A stretch of 64,000 nucleotides of DNA from Burkholderiales bacterium (GCA_013044035.1 JABEVE010000044.1:36354-100353), one strand, 5' to 3'. Shown: positions 8,469-16,877, numbered from the stretch's first letter. The notes: generated from the letters alone by a model not told the origin. Program-made: numbers and translations.

Positions 8469-9616
8469 ACCATTACCCCCAGATCCCGCGCTGCTTCATA
8501 AAACGTAGCCGTCTTGCGCACGCCCAGCATGCGGAAGGCGTCCTGAAACAGCGTCTGCCCTTCTAGCGTGCTGGAAAGAACCGCACGGGCAAAGCGTTTG
8601 CCGGTACGTGCGCCCAGTGTGCGGTAGAAATCACCGCCTCCACTTCTGCTGCGGTCGAGTGCGTGGATGCGCGTCAATTCGTCCCGGTAGTTTCGCCATA
8701 GTGCCGTCTCATCTATGAACCCCGCATCGAACAGTCGCCGCAACGCCACCAGCGTGCTCACCTTGAAGCTGCGTGCTAGGCGCTGAATTTCCTCCGCCAC
8801 CGGTTCATTAGCTCGATACTCACGCCGTAGCGCGGCCAGCGGCAGCAGAAATTCCGCAGCCACCGCGTTGCACCAGCGTTCAACACCTTGCGCCGGAAGC
8901 TGCCCGGCCTCGGGGTCGGACACGCCGCTCTGGCCCAGCCACAGATGCGCAATTTCGTGCGCAAGCGTGAACATCTGCGCCGCTTTGCTGTCGGCGGCAT
9001 TGAGGAATACCAGCGGTGCCAGATCATCCGCCAGTGCAAAGCCGCGAAACTCTGTCACATCCAGCCTGCGATGGCTGTTGCTCCCGACGACCCCGCTGGC
9101 CATCACCAGCACACCGGCATCCTCGGCCTTGCTGATGAGTTGACGGAGCGCATCCGTCCAAGTCGGCAGACGCTGTCGTTCCCAAATCGAGAGGTCCAGC
9201 GCTTGCCGCATTGCCTCGGCCACTCCCTCTGGCGCATCGTCCATACGAACGCTGCCTACAAAAGCCAACACAGGCAGCGCATACACCCGTGCGTGCTCAC
9301 GGAACCAATCCTGCCGCTGCTGGCACAGATAGATCGCATCCAACAGGTTCGGGCTGGGGCGGACAATAGCGCGATCCACCAGCGTGCGGAAATCGGGAAT
9401 CGGCAACGGCTCTTGCGGCGGCGTGGGCAGGAACAAGAACCCGACGGGCGTATGCACCGCACGGGCGAAGTCTTCGATCTGGCGCAGCGTTGGCTGGAGT
9501 TCCCCGCTTTCCCACTTCGCGAGTTTGGGAAAGCGCCCCGCCAGCGCACTCGTGTCCAGTCCAGCACGCTCGCGCGCCCAGGTCAGCAGATCGGGATTGA
9601 TAGGGATGCGGGTCAT
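8465..9616 (-). CDS. XRE-family HTH and ImmA/IrrE metallopeptidase, DUF4411 partner
   Basis: This 383-aa protein has a short N-terminal HTH (about residues 8-65, including LAKWESGELQPTLRQIEDFA) and a metallopeptidase motif HEIAH at 220-224. A C-terminal region of about 100 residues follows. It overlaps its upstream neighbour by ATGA and its downstream neighbour by GTGA, so all three are translationally coupled. Family members pair with PIN-like toxins as antitoxin or activator. The enzyme-like HEIAH is intact, so proteolysis of a partner is possible. Confidence 0.82.
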   Translation of the reverse strand: MTRIPINPDLLTWARERAGLDTSALAGRFPKLAKWESGELQPTLRQIEDFARAVHTPVGFLFLPTPPQEPLPIPDFRTLVDRAIVRPSPNLLDAIYLCQQRQDWFREHARVYALPVLAFVGSVRMDDAPEGVAEAMRQALDLSIWERQRLPTWTDALRQLISKAEDAGVLVMASGVVGSNSHRRLDVTEFRGFALADDLAPLVFLNAADSKAAQMFTLAHEIAHLWLGQSGVSDPEAGQLPAQGVERWCNAVAAEFLLPLAALRREYRANEPVAEEIQRLARSFKVSTLVALRRLFDAGFIDETALWRNYRDELTRIHALDRSRSGGGDFYRTLGARTGKRFARAVLSSTLEGQTLFQDAFRMLGVRKTATFYEAARDLGVMV

Positions 9617-10254
9617 AACAGGCCAAACGACGGAGGTTCCGGAGGAAAGTATGACGGCATTAACACGGTCGTGTCGATGGAGGAAGTTCGGTAGGCGTGT
9701 CCCATCACGGCCTTCACTGCTTCAAACAGACCGCCCCAAGGCAGGGAGTTGAACAAGTTGCCGTGCGCGAGAACATTTCTGATGACGCTCAGCGCGCTTC
9801 CGCTCTCCTTTTTGCTCGCGCTGTGCAGCGTTGCATCGAGTTGATCACGTTCAGCCGCATAGTCCAGGAGCGTGCTGAGACCACACTTGAATTTTTCTCG
9901 CTTCAGCTTCGGCTTTTTCTCTTTCGTGAACGCAAAGGCGGCTTCGTAATACGAACCAATCAATGCTGCTTCCAGACTGCGCAGAGCCTGCAGTTCTGCT
10001 GGCTTGATGACCGCTGGTTCAACCCATGCCAACAGCATCATGCGGAGCGCAGCGTGATAGGTATCAGCATGGATAGTCGGCACTTTGACGCTGCGGATTT
10101 GCAGCGTCAACAGATAATCGCGCCATTCGGCAATGTGTTGGAACCGAGGAAGAATTTCCTTCAGTCGGCCCGGCCCGACATCGCCAACGTAGACAAATTC
10201 CTGTGCATGAAGCGCCGGGTTGATGACATCTATGCTCAGAACCAGGGGGGTCAT
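9613..10254 (-). CDS. HEPN-like protein embedded in the restriction operon
   Basis: This 213-aa soluble protein belongs to no family I can name outright. The segment VIRNVLAHGN (R159, N160, H164) fits the R-x4-H motif of HEPN ribonucleases with the usual Asn after Arg, and the predicted helices around it fit the fold. HEPN proteins often act as toxins or abortive-infection effectors. It is coupled by 4-base overlaps to hsdS upstream and to the XRE-ImmA gene downstream. That puts three possible effector or regulator genes between hsdS and hsdR. The HEPN call rests on one motif and is moderate. Confidence 0.5.
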   Translation of the reverse strand: MTPLVLSIDVINPALHAQEFVYVGDVGPGRLKEILPRFQHIAEWRDYLLTLQIRSVKVPTIHADTYHAALRMMLLAWVEPAVIKPAELQALRSLEAALIGSYYEAAFAFTKEKKPKLKREKFKCGLSTLLDYAAERDQLDATLHSASKKESGSALSVIRNVLAHGNLFNSLPWGGLFEAVKAVMGHAYRTSSIDTTVLMPSYFPPEPPSFGLL

Positions 10255-11597
10255 GCCAAGGCTTCTTCAACCATTGCCCGCGCGTCTGAAACCCGAATCT
10301 CACCCGAGATGAGTTTGGGGAGTAGGGTGTCGCGGAGTTGAGATAGTGTGCGAGATTCTTCATCGAAACTTTGAATAAGGGTCAGCACAGGGTTAGCTAC
10401 CGCGTCGAACTGCTGAACCAACGGTGCAGATGGCCGAGAAAATGTGAAGGACGGAACGGCATCCTTTGCAAGGTGCAGGACGGTTGTGCCTGTTGTATGT
10501 GCGTATGTGTGAGCAACGAACGCTTCAGTGCCACCCAGAAAGTACAGAAATGCGCGTGTCACGCTTGAGTTGCGAGGGCGCAGTATCAATGTATCCAATG
10601 AGGCAACCAAACGCCTAAATCCATCTGTGCCCCGAACAATAGCTGGACGCCCAATAATTTCGGCAGCCTGCGTCACATCAGTACATGCGATCACAAGTTC
10701 ACCAGGTGTCACGATCTGCTCGGGCTTGTATGTCCCGGCGAAAGACTTGAGTCCGTCTGGACGGTAGCCGCCACCTCTGGCAAAGGACTTGAGCGTGACA
10801 AGTGCCGTATCAGACTCGACAAGTTCCGCGCTCTTGTAGGAGCGGCCTTTGATTGTTTCGGTCAGCGCACCAAGTGAAGTGACATCCCACCCATCCGGCT
10901 TCCCCTCCTCATTCAGCCAGTCGGGGAAAAGCTGCCAAATCTCCTCGGGCAGATAAGGCGCTCGCCCATCCATCTTCGCCCGCACCGGCCCGAAGTCCAC
11001 GAACCAGTCCTTGAACAGCGCGCGGGCCATGTCTTCCAGCGTGGCATTCATGCGCCGGTTGAGTTCGATCTTGTCGTCCAGCGTGCCGAGGATGTGGGCG
11101 ATGGCGCGTTGCTCATCAAGTCGCGGCAAACCAAGGTGGATAGCCTTCAGCGAGGTGACAGGGCGGCTAATGGCAGGAACACCCGTTTGGGACGTGTTTG
11201 CTAGTAGCGCCTGCTGTCCCAGGGGCGACTTGAAGAAGTAATAGACAAAATTCGGGTCAGCCTTCGTGATGTCGCAAGTCATCTTCATTTGACTCTGCGA
11301 AACCACATATCTCGGAGAAAACCATGCTGGCACTATGCCGACCTGTCCGAGAGTTCCCCTATGCGTAAAAATGAGATCCCCCGGGAAGGCGTTGGCATTC
11401 ATCAGACTATCCGCCTTCGCATCTGTCAAGAATACAAAGCCATTGGGGTTAAATCGACCGGATGTGAGGTTCCCACCGCGGATGACAGGGACACCTGTGT
11501 TGACGAAATTATCGGTCTTGATGTCGGAGCCGAACGGACCCATGGCGATTCGCGTGGCGATACTTTCAATCGAAACCTGCTGCCACTCACTCCCCAT
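10251..11597 (-). CDS. hsdS: Type I restriction enzyme specificity subunit HsdS
   Basis: This 448-aa protein has the two-repeat HsdS design. Target recognition domain 1 covers about residues 1-160. A helical spacer (LDEQRAIAHILGTLDDKIELNRR) follows, then target recognition domain 2 (about 225-385) and a second helix ending SQLRDTLLPKLISGEI. Each recognition domain reads half of a bipartite DNA site. It overlaps hsdM by 11 bases and the HEPN-like gene by 4. Both domains look complete. The recognition sequence cannot be read from the protein. Confidence 0.92.
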   Translation of the reverse strand: MGSEWQQVSIESIATRIAMGPFGSDIKTDNFVNTGVPVIRGGNLTSGRFNPNGFVFLTDAKADSLMNANAFPGDLIFTHRGTLGQVGIVPAWFSPRYVVSQSQMKMTCDITKADPNFVYYFFKSPLGQQALLANTSQTGVPAISRPVTSLKAIHLGLPRLDEQRAIAHILGTLDDKIELNRRMNATLEDMARALFKDWFVDFGPVRAKMDGRAPYLPEEIWQLFPDWLNEEGKPDGWDVTSLGALTETIKGRSYKSAELVESDTALVTLKSFARGGGYRPDGLKSFAGTYKPEQIVTPGELVIACTDVTQAAEIIGRPAIVRGTDGFRRLVASLDTLILRPRNSSVTRAFLYFLGGTEAFVAHTYAHTTGTTVLHLAKDAVPSFTFSRPSAPLVQQFDAVANPVLTLIQSFDEESRTLSQLRDTLLPKLISGEIRVSDARAMVEEALA

Positions 11598-13173
11598 AAC
11601 CCAACCCCGTCAGATTCGCCTCAATCACCGCATTCAGCCGCCTCGCCTCGGTCTGCTGACTACGCAGCGTCGCCACCAGCCGCCGCATCTTCTCCTCGAA
11701 CGGCTCGCCGTCATCCTCGACATCTTCTGCGCCCACATAGCGCCCCGGCGTCAGGACATAGCCATGTTTGGCGATCTCCTCCAAGGTCGTCGATTTGCAG
11801 AAGCCCGGCACATCCGCGTAACCGTTTTGGCCCCAGGCCGTGCCGCGCCAGTTGTGATAGGTCTGGGCGATTTTCTGAAGCTCCTCGTCAGAGAGTGCAA
11901 TCTGGGTGCGGTTGATCTGGATGGCCCCGAGCTTGCGGGCATCGATGTACAGCACCTGCGCCTTGCGGTTGTGCTTGCCGTTCTTACCCGTGCCCTTGTT
12001 CTTGGACAGGAACCACAGGCAAGCCGGGATCTGCGTGTTGGTGAACAGTTGCCCCGGCAGGGCCACCATGCACTCCACGATGTCGCCCTTGAGCATGGCT
12101 TCGCGGATGGTGCCCTCGCCGCTCTGGTTGCTCGACATGGAGCCGTTCGCCAGCACCACGCCCGCACGGCCATTGGTGGCGAGCTTCGAGGCGATGTGTT
12201 GCAGCCAGGCGTAGTTCGCGTTCTTCGCCGGCGGCGTGCCGTACACCCAGCGCTTGTCTTCCGAGAGCGCCTTCGCTTCCCATTCCATGTTGAAGGGCGG
12301 ATTGGCCAGGATGTAGTCGGCGCGCAGGTCGGGGTGCTGGTCGTTGGTAAAGGTGTCGGCGTACTCGTGGCCCATGTCGTAGTCGATGCCCCGGATGGCC
12401 AGGTTCATGCAGGCCAGCTTGCGTGTCGTCGCCGTCATCTCCTGGCCGTACACGACTGCCTGGCCCTTTTTGCCGCCGTGGGCTTCGATGAATCGCTCGG
12501 AGAACACGAACATGCCACCCGATCCGCAGCAGGGGTCATAGATGCGGCCCTCGAAGGGTGCCAGGATTTCCACCAGCGTTTGCACAACCGAGCGCGGCGT
12601 GTAGAACTGCCCGGCCTTTTGCCCTTCCTCCAGGGCGAAGTTGCCGAGGAAGTATTCATAGACCTCGCCGAACACATCCCGCGAGGTGTGCTCTTTCGGG
12701 TCGAACTTCATCTTGCCGACAATGCCCAGCAGATCTCCGATCTTCCCGGAGTCGATGGCCAGCCTGCCGAAGTCACGGTACAGCACACCGCGCAGCTTGG
12801 GGTTCTCCACTTCGATGGAGGCCATCGCAGCGTCGAGCTGGTGGGCGATACCGGCAGACCTGGCTGTGGCCAGAAGCTCACCGTAGCGCGCATCCTCGGG
12901 AATCCAGAACACGTTGTCGGCTTCGTAGAACGCCTTGTCCTTGACCCACTCTTCGACCAATTCGGCACGCAGCGCTGGGGCTTCCACGTACTGATCGCTT
13001 TGCGAGTCCGCCGCCTTGGCGCGAATCACATCGGCCTGGGCCTCGAACACGTCGGAGACGTATTTCAAGAACACGAGGCCCAGCACCGGGTACTTGTACT
13101 CAGCGGCAGACAGGGAGCCGCGCAGCTTAACGGCGGAGTCCCAGAGGATTTTCTTGAATTCGGTGTCGGTCAT
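11587..13173 (-). CDS. hsdM: Type I restriction enzyme modification subunit HsdM
   Basis: This 528-aa N6-adenine methyltransferase has the N-terminal HsdM_N helices, a SAM-binding motif DPCCGSGGM (about 212-220) and the catalytic NPPF (about 290). A typical QFYTPRSVV segment precedes motif I. It would methylate the adenines of the HsdS site and protect host DNA. It overlaps the upstream serine recombinase gene by ATGA, which is an unusual partner for hsdM. The length is normal. Confidence 0.95.
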   Translation of the reverse strand: MTDTEFKKILWDSAVKLRGSLSAAEYKYPVLGLVFLKYVSDVFEAQADVIRAKAADSQSDQYVEAPALRAELVEEWVKDKAFYEADNVFWIPEDARYGELLATARSAGIAHQLDAAMASIEVENPKLRGVLYRDFGRLAIDSGKIGDLLGIVGKMKFDPKEHTSRDVFGEVYEYFLGNFALEEGQKAGQFYTPRSVVQTLVEILAPFEGRIYDPCCGSGGMFVFSERFIEAHGGKKGQAVVYGQEMTATTRKLACMNLAIRGIDYDMGHEYADTFTNDQHPDLRADYILANPPFNMEWEAKALSEDKRWVYGTPPAKNANYAWLQHIASKLATNGRAGVVLANGSMSSNQSGEGTIREAMLKGDIVECMVALPGQLFTNTQIPACLWFLSKNKGTGKNGKHNRKAQVLYIDARKLGAIQINRTQIALSDEELQKIAQTYHNWRGTAWGQNGYADVPGFCKSTTLEEIAKHGYVLTPGRYVGAEDVEDDGEPFEEKMRRLVATLRSQQTEARRLNAVIEANLTGLGYGE

Positions 13174-13772
13174 GGTTGGGAATTGTCAGGGATCGGCATG
13201 GCGGCGGGGTTGGGTGGGTAGCCCGCATCGTCCAGCGCCTTGTTCAGCGTGACGCGAGAGACTTTGAAATGCTCGGCCACCTCGGTCTTGGTCATATGGG
13301 GATCGCGCAGCATGGCGGCAGCCTTGCGCACATCGTCGGCGCTGAGCTTGTGCTTGCGCCCGCCTTTGCGGCCCCGCGCACGCGCGGCGGCCAGGCCCGC
13401 CATCGTGCGCTCGCGGATGAGACTGTGCTCAAACTCGGCCAGCGCGCCGAAGACGTGGAAGATGAGCTTGCCGCCCGCGCTGGCGGTGTCGATACTTTCG
13501 GTCAAGGAACGAAAAGCGACGCCGCGCTGCTCCAGGTCGTGGATGATCTCGACCAGATGCTTGAGCGAGCGGCCCAGGCGGTCGAGCTTCCAGACGACCA
13601 GAGTGTCGCCTTTGCGAACGGTGCGGAGGCAGGCGGTGAGTTCCGGTCGGTCCGCGAGCTTGCCGGTCAACTTCTCCTGGAAGACCTGCTCACACCCTAC
13701 CGCCTTCAGTGCATCGAGCTGAAGCTCAGGATGTTGGTCTTGCGTGGAGACGCGGGCGTAGCCGATGAGCAT
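13170..13772 (-). CDS. Serine recombinase (resolvase/invertase type)
   Basis: This 200-aa enzyme has the full small serine recombinase layout. The nucleophile S9 lies in YARVST. The conserved WKLDRLGRS and the long E helix with FGALAEFEHSLIRERT follow, and a C-terminal HTH (TEVAEHFKVSRVTLNKAL) ends the protein. It would resolve, invert or move DNA at paired crossover sites. It is the first gene of the type I restriction operon and overlaps hsdM by four bases, so restriction genes and recombinase share one message. No clear crossover site pair was found, although the spacer upstream contains inverted repeats. Confidence 0.9.
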   Translation of the reverse strand: MLIGYARVSTQDQHPELQLDALKAVGCEQVFQEKLTGKLADRPELTACLRTVRKGDTLVVWKLDRLGRSLKHLVEIIHDLEQRGVAFRSLTESIDTASAGGKLIFHVFGALAEFEHSLIRERTMAGLAAARARGRKGGRKHKLSADDVRKAAAMLRDPHMTKTEVAEHFKVSRVTLNKALDDAGYPPNPAAMPIPDNSQP

Positions 13773-13800
13773 TCAAACGTACCTTGAGTGGGCGTTGAAT

Positions 13801-13829
13801 ACTTTACGGATTGTTTTGCGGAAAGGCAA
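13801..13829 (-). promoter_or_regulatory. Predicted promoter of the restriction operon
   Basis: On the minus strand, TTGCCT (13824-13829) and TAAAGT (13801-13806) lie exactly 17 bp apart. Transcription would start near 13794, about 22 bases before the recombinase ATG, with AAGG as ribosome site. The -10 element lies in a CTTTACG/CGTAAAG inverted repeat (13802-13808 and 13864-13870) that could serve as an operator or crossover site. Confidence 0.5.
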
Positions 13830-13857
13830 GCACAAAGTGGCGGTTCATCCGCTCCTT

Positions 13858-13886
13858 TTGCTGCGTAAAGAAAACGGTCGTTTATC
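13858..13886 (+). promoter_or_regulatory. Possible promoter of the divergent two-gene unit
   Basis: TTGCTG (13858-13863) and TTTATC (13881-13886) are spaced by 17 bp on the plus strand, about 60 bases before the ATG at 13949. The match to consensus is moderate. It overlaps the same inverted repeat as the opposing promoter, so the two transcription units could share control. Confidence 0.35.
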
Positions 13887-13948
13887 GATGCGGAAGTGGC
13901 GCACACCGTTGAACTAAACTGGCTGTCGCATCGACCAGGAGGAGTTCA

Positions 13949-14926
13949 ATGCGAGAAAGGCGCCAGAAGGCCGTTGTTTATAAGCGAGCCCGTTTCAACG
14001 CCGATGGCCTCGAACTACGAGATCTACTGGCCTCGGCGCTGCCAATGCTGCCGACCGTTGGTGATAGACGGGAGTCCATCGCGCCGACGGCGGAGAGCCC
14101 GATGTGGCGCCTGATCGGTTACCACAGAATCCAGGACCATTTCGTCTTCGGCGTGCTGATGAGATACATCCCTGGCTTAGACCCTGCGTTTGTCGTTGAT
14201 GATCCCAGCGCCGAAGTGCTCACCGTGACACAGCTTGCCGCGCCGTTGACTGCTGAGGGCAACAGGCGCGAACTCCTCGAAGGGATGCTTTTCTTCGGCT
14301 CTATCGACAACCACGTGATCATGATGCAGTCATCTGCACTCAGGTCAAAGCACCTCGAAGATCACCTTCAGTGGCTGCTGAGGCGGGCAGGGTTGCTAGA
14401 CGACACGCAGGTGTTGCACCTCAGTGACCAGCCACCCCAGGCTACCGTAGATCGGCTAGCGATGACGCAGGTCAGGTCGCTTGACGTCGGAGGGTTGCTA
14501 GCTGGAGGGGGAGGGTCGCAACCGGCAGAGAGAGGGGAGTCCACCATTTCCAGTTCTGGCAACGCGGCGGGAGTTCTTGACTTTCTAAAGGGGTTGATGG
14601 CGCCGGACAAGGCCGCTGCCCTCAACGACGAAGCCCTGGCGGGGGCCAACATCCACTACACGCTGAAGCTAAAATATCCCTACAAGACTACAGACAGTGG
14701 TCACCGATTCATGAATGAGATAGGCTCGGCTCTCAGGCATGTTGACGACGTCAGCACCAAGGTACATCTTGCTGACGGCGGCGTACTCGAAGGGGATGAT
14801 CTGCGTCTTGCGGGGCACATCTCGATCGAAACACACAATGGTGTGCCTCGTGCGGATGAAGTGTTCGAAGCGATGAGGAGGTGGCTGATCGAAAAGTTGG
14901 ATTCGGGCAGCCTTGCACCATCATGA
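13949..14926 (+). CDS. Unrecognised 325-aa protein of a candidate two-gene defence unit
   Basis: The start is supported by AGGAGG 6-8 bases before the ATG. The product is soluble by sequence, with no signal peptide or membrane helix. The N-terminal half holds a folded segment with LLEGMLFFGSIDNHVIMMQS and a helical SKHLEDHLQWLLRRAG. A glycine- and serine-rich linker (about residues 180-210) separates it from a C-terminal half containing a charged beta-like region (HYTLKLKYPYKT, LRLAGHISIETHNG). I do not recognise the family. It overlaps the following membrane protein gene by ATGA. Its place at the end of a restriction/toxin island makes a phage-defence role plausible but unproven. Confidence 0.7.
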   Translation: MRERRQKAVVYKRARFNADGLELRDLLASALPMLPTVGDRRESIAPTAESPMWRLIGYHRIQDHFVFGVLMRYIPGLDPAFVVDDPSAEVLTVTQLAAPLTAEGNRRELLEGMLFFGSIDNHVIMMQSSALRSKHLEDHLQWLLRRAGLLDDTQVLHLSDQPPQATVDRLAMTQVRSLDVGGLLAGGGGSQPAERGESTISSSGNAAGVLDFLKGLMAPDKAAALNDEALAGANIHYTLKLKYPYKTTDSGHRFMNEIGSALRHVDDVSTKVHLADGGVLEGDDLRLAGHISIETHNGVPRADEVFEAMRRWLIEKLDSGSLAPS

Positions 14927-15513
14927 TCGGTCAACTTATCCTTCCGCGGCCCATCACTCGCCTTGCTCTTCTCGCACTCGGCGTCGGACTTGCGCAGTTG
15001 ATGTGGGTCTTCTTGCCCGCCAAACTCCTTGCCTACGCGTCAGGGATCGCCGCGCCGTATTGTCTCCTCATCGCAGGGGCTGTCTGGAGCATGCGCGATA
15101 AGGCTGACAGCGCATTTGACGGCGAGATGCTGACAAGTGAGTCGTACAGACAAGCTCGCAATGCCGCCTCCGCCGTGCGCCGCAGGTCAATGGCTCGCGC
15201 AACGTACACCGCGGTGGCCGCGCTCATGGCTGGTAGCGCTGCTATTTCTGCCCAGGTAGCTGGGCCGATCTGGCACTGGATGATCATCGGCGCGGGCCTT
15301 GCTGTGGCGGAAGCCTCCTACTCTTACTTGTTGGCGTACCAGTGGGAAGAGCACTTGCGTGCGGTCCACGAGCAGCGAAAACTCGCGACGATACGGCAGC
15401 GCGAGATTGAATCCCTCAAGGCTAGAGCTTTGGCATCTGAGGTGCCGCTCGGTGCGGAACATGCAACATGGCAGGTGGGCGAGGCAGTCGGGACCCTCGT
15501 GAAGCCGCACTGA
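14923..15513 (+). CDS. Four-helix membrane protein with cytoplasmic coiled-coil tail
   Basis: The start is the ATG at 14923, which overlaps the upstream stop (ATGA). A longer frame starting inside the upstream gene is unlikely. The 196-aa product has two pairs of hydrophobic helices (about residues 10-55 and 100-145) separated by a basic cytoplasmic loop (AVRRRSMAR). A charged, heptad-like tail of about 45 residues follows (HEQRKLATIRQREIESLKAR). The pairing of a soluble sensor-like protein with a small membrane protein recalls abortive-infection modules with membrane effectors. No family name can be given. Confidence 0.7.
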   Translation: MIGQLILPRPITRLALLALGVGLAQLMWVFLPAKLLAYASGIAAPYCLLIAGAVWSMRDKADSAFDGEMLTSESYRQARNAASAVRRRSMARATYTAVAALMAGSAAISAQVAGPIWHWMIIGAGLAVAEASYSYLLAYQWEEHLRAVHEQRKLATIRQREIESLKARALASEVPLGAEHATWQVGEAVGTLVKPH

Positions 15514-16047
15514 TTCCCATCGCATCGAAGGGCCAGTCGCCGTTTTGTGCGCCCGCTTAACGAAACATAGGCGCTTGGTGTCACCTGCAATGATGGCACT
15601 TGGCAGAAGAGCGCTATCAGGGTGATGCAATCAACGAACGCAGCCTATGGATTTGTGGACGATGCCTTCGGCACCGGGCTGCTCAGTCGCTACGCTCCTT
15701 CGACCGTGGACAACACCTGTGGACGGACTTCGCCGCCCACAGGTGTTGTCCACCGTAGCAGCCCTTCGCCCACAAGCTCCACAGGCTAATGCCACCAATT
15801 TGAGATAGTCACCCAAGAGGCAAAACGGCGGCTCCGGGCGACGATGCTGGGCTATGATCATCCAGATGGCTAGCGCTACGCGATGACCGCCGTCCCCCAG
15901 CCTCGCTGCTCTTCCCGCCACTGCAACTACACGTCGAGAGATGTCGCTACCAGCCTGCTCCATCCCGCACGGAAGGAATAGGTCAGAGTTGCTGGGGAAT
16001 AGGTGGGAATTCCTGATCATCGCGGGGAACCAAGTTGCAGCCGGGTT
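15514..16047. other. 534-bp noncoding stretch at the island end
   Basis: No convincing gene is present. A 129-codon minus-strand frame (15631-16020) crosses the inverted repeat and has arginine-rich composition typical of chance frames. No tRNA, attachment-site repeat or transposase remnant could be identified by eye. The stretch separates the last accessory gene from the lipoprotein/smg/dprA block and holds the long inverted repeat described separately. Confidence 0.5.
15676..15764. repeat. Long interrupted inverted repeat with 17-bp perfect core
   Basis: The core arms GTGGACAACACCTGTGG (15706-15722) and its exact reverse complement (15737-15753) surround a 14-base loop. Outer arms also pair: GCTACG (15689-15694) with CGTAGC (15754-15759), and GGGCTGCT (15676-15683) with AGCAGCCC (15757-15764). 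The last two right arms overlap, so they are alternatives. There is no T-run for a classic terminator. It may be a REP-like element, a recombinase-recognised hairpin or the end of a mobile element. Confidence 0.7.
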
Positions 16048-16839
16048 TCAGTTGAATGTGAACGTCAGAGCCGTGCCGTTGATGGCGTTGTAGGCCGTGG
16101 TGTAGTCGCTGGAAACAGGCGAAGCCGTGAGATTCCAGGTCAGCAGATTGTTGGCGTTCGGGTCGTCGGTCGACGCCGGCGAAACCACCAGGTAGTCCTG
16201 CACGCCCTTGAGCGCCATGTCATAGGCATCACCCGATGCGGGGATGGCATTGATGTTCAGTCCACCCAGTTGAAACTCGCTGGCCACCTTGGCCGAGGCC
16301 GCCGTGTAGTTGGCCATCGTCAGGCCGCTGTTGGGGGTGATCATGGCCGTGGCCACTGTGGTCAGCGGGGTCACGACGGCATTCACCGTGCCGCCGCCGC
16401 CAATCTGAACCAAGGCCTGGAGGCTGGCGTTGGTGCTGGCAAGATTCGCCAGGGAGGTCGCGGTCCCGTTCGCCACATTGGTGTAGCTGCCGCCTGCGAC
16501 CTGGATGAGAACCGGGCCGTAGTAACTCGTGAGGTTGACCGAAAACGTGCCATTGGCCGCGATGGGAATGTTGCATGTATTGAGCGAGGTCAGGTTCGTT
16601 CCCAGGTTGGCCGGGGGAGAAACCGCCGTGTTGATCGGATTGCCCTGACCGTTGGCCACCGCATACAAACACACTGCACCCGCGCCATTGCTGTTGACGG
16701 GCTGCCCTGCACCCATCAGCACCGTGCCGTTGAGGATGGAGCCCTGGTACTGCGTATTGGCGCCTCCGCCACATGCGCTGAGCAGCAAGGTCAAGGGGAG
16801 CGCGGCACCCAGGGCGGCGCGGCTGTGATTCCAGGACAT
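16048..16839 (-). CDS. Secreted lipoprotein of unknown function
   Basis: This 263-aa protein has a lipoprotein signal peptide with lipobox LLLSAC (Cys near residue 23) followed by GGG, so it is probably anchored to the outer membrane. The mature part is rich in N, T, G, A and S and looks beta-sandwich-like. A region of about 90 residues (ILNGTVLMGAGQPV...YGPVLIQVAGGSY) resembles the carboxypeptidase regulatory-like repeats seen in other surface lipoproteins. Two cysteines (in AVCLY and NTCNI) could form a disulfide. GGAG precedes the start. No enzyme motif was seen. Confidence 0.75.
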   Translation of the reverse strand: MSWNHSRAALGAALPLTLLLSACGGGANTQYQGSILNGTVLMGAGQPVNSNGAGAVCLYAVANGQGNPINTAVSPPANLGTNLTSLNTCNIPIAANGTFSVNLTSYYGPVLIQVAGGSYTNVANGTATSLANLASTNASLQALVQIGGGGTVNAVVTPLTTVATAMITPNSGLTMANYTAASAKVASEFQLGGLNINAIPASGDAYDMALKGVQDYLVVSPASTDDPNANNLLTWNLTASPVSSDYTTAYNAINGTALTFTFN

Positions 16840-16877
16840 GGGTGTTTCTCCAGGGAAAGCGTAGGGTGTGTGCGCAG

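Noticed and set aside
11335..13221. Plus-strand frame of 628 codons opposite hsdM
   Set aside because: It is the antisense of hsdM, has an unlikely composition (rich in H, V, L and G) and no ribosome site. hsdM motifs fix the coding strand.
13949..15513. Kiwa (KwaA/KwaB) defence system
   Set aside because: The membrane/soluble pairing is similar, but the gene order is reversed and the soluble protein does not resemble DUF4868.
15676..15764. Integron attC site
   Set aside because: No GTTRRRY/RYYYAAC core sites and no integron integrase were seen.
15660..15790. TGTGGAC and GTTGTCCAC repeats as DnaA boxes or an origin
   Set aside because: They differ from TTATNCACA at key positions, are explained by the inverted repeat, and no dnaA or dnaN lies nearby.
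15631..16020. Minus-strand frame of 129 codons in the island-end spacer
   Set aside because: No ribosome site, crosses the long inverted repeat and shows no recognisable fold.
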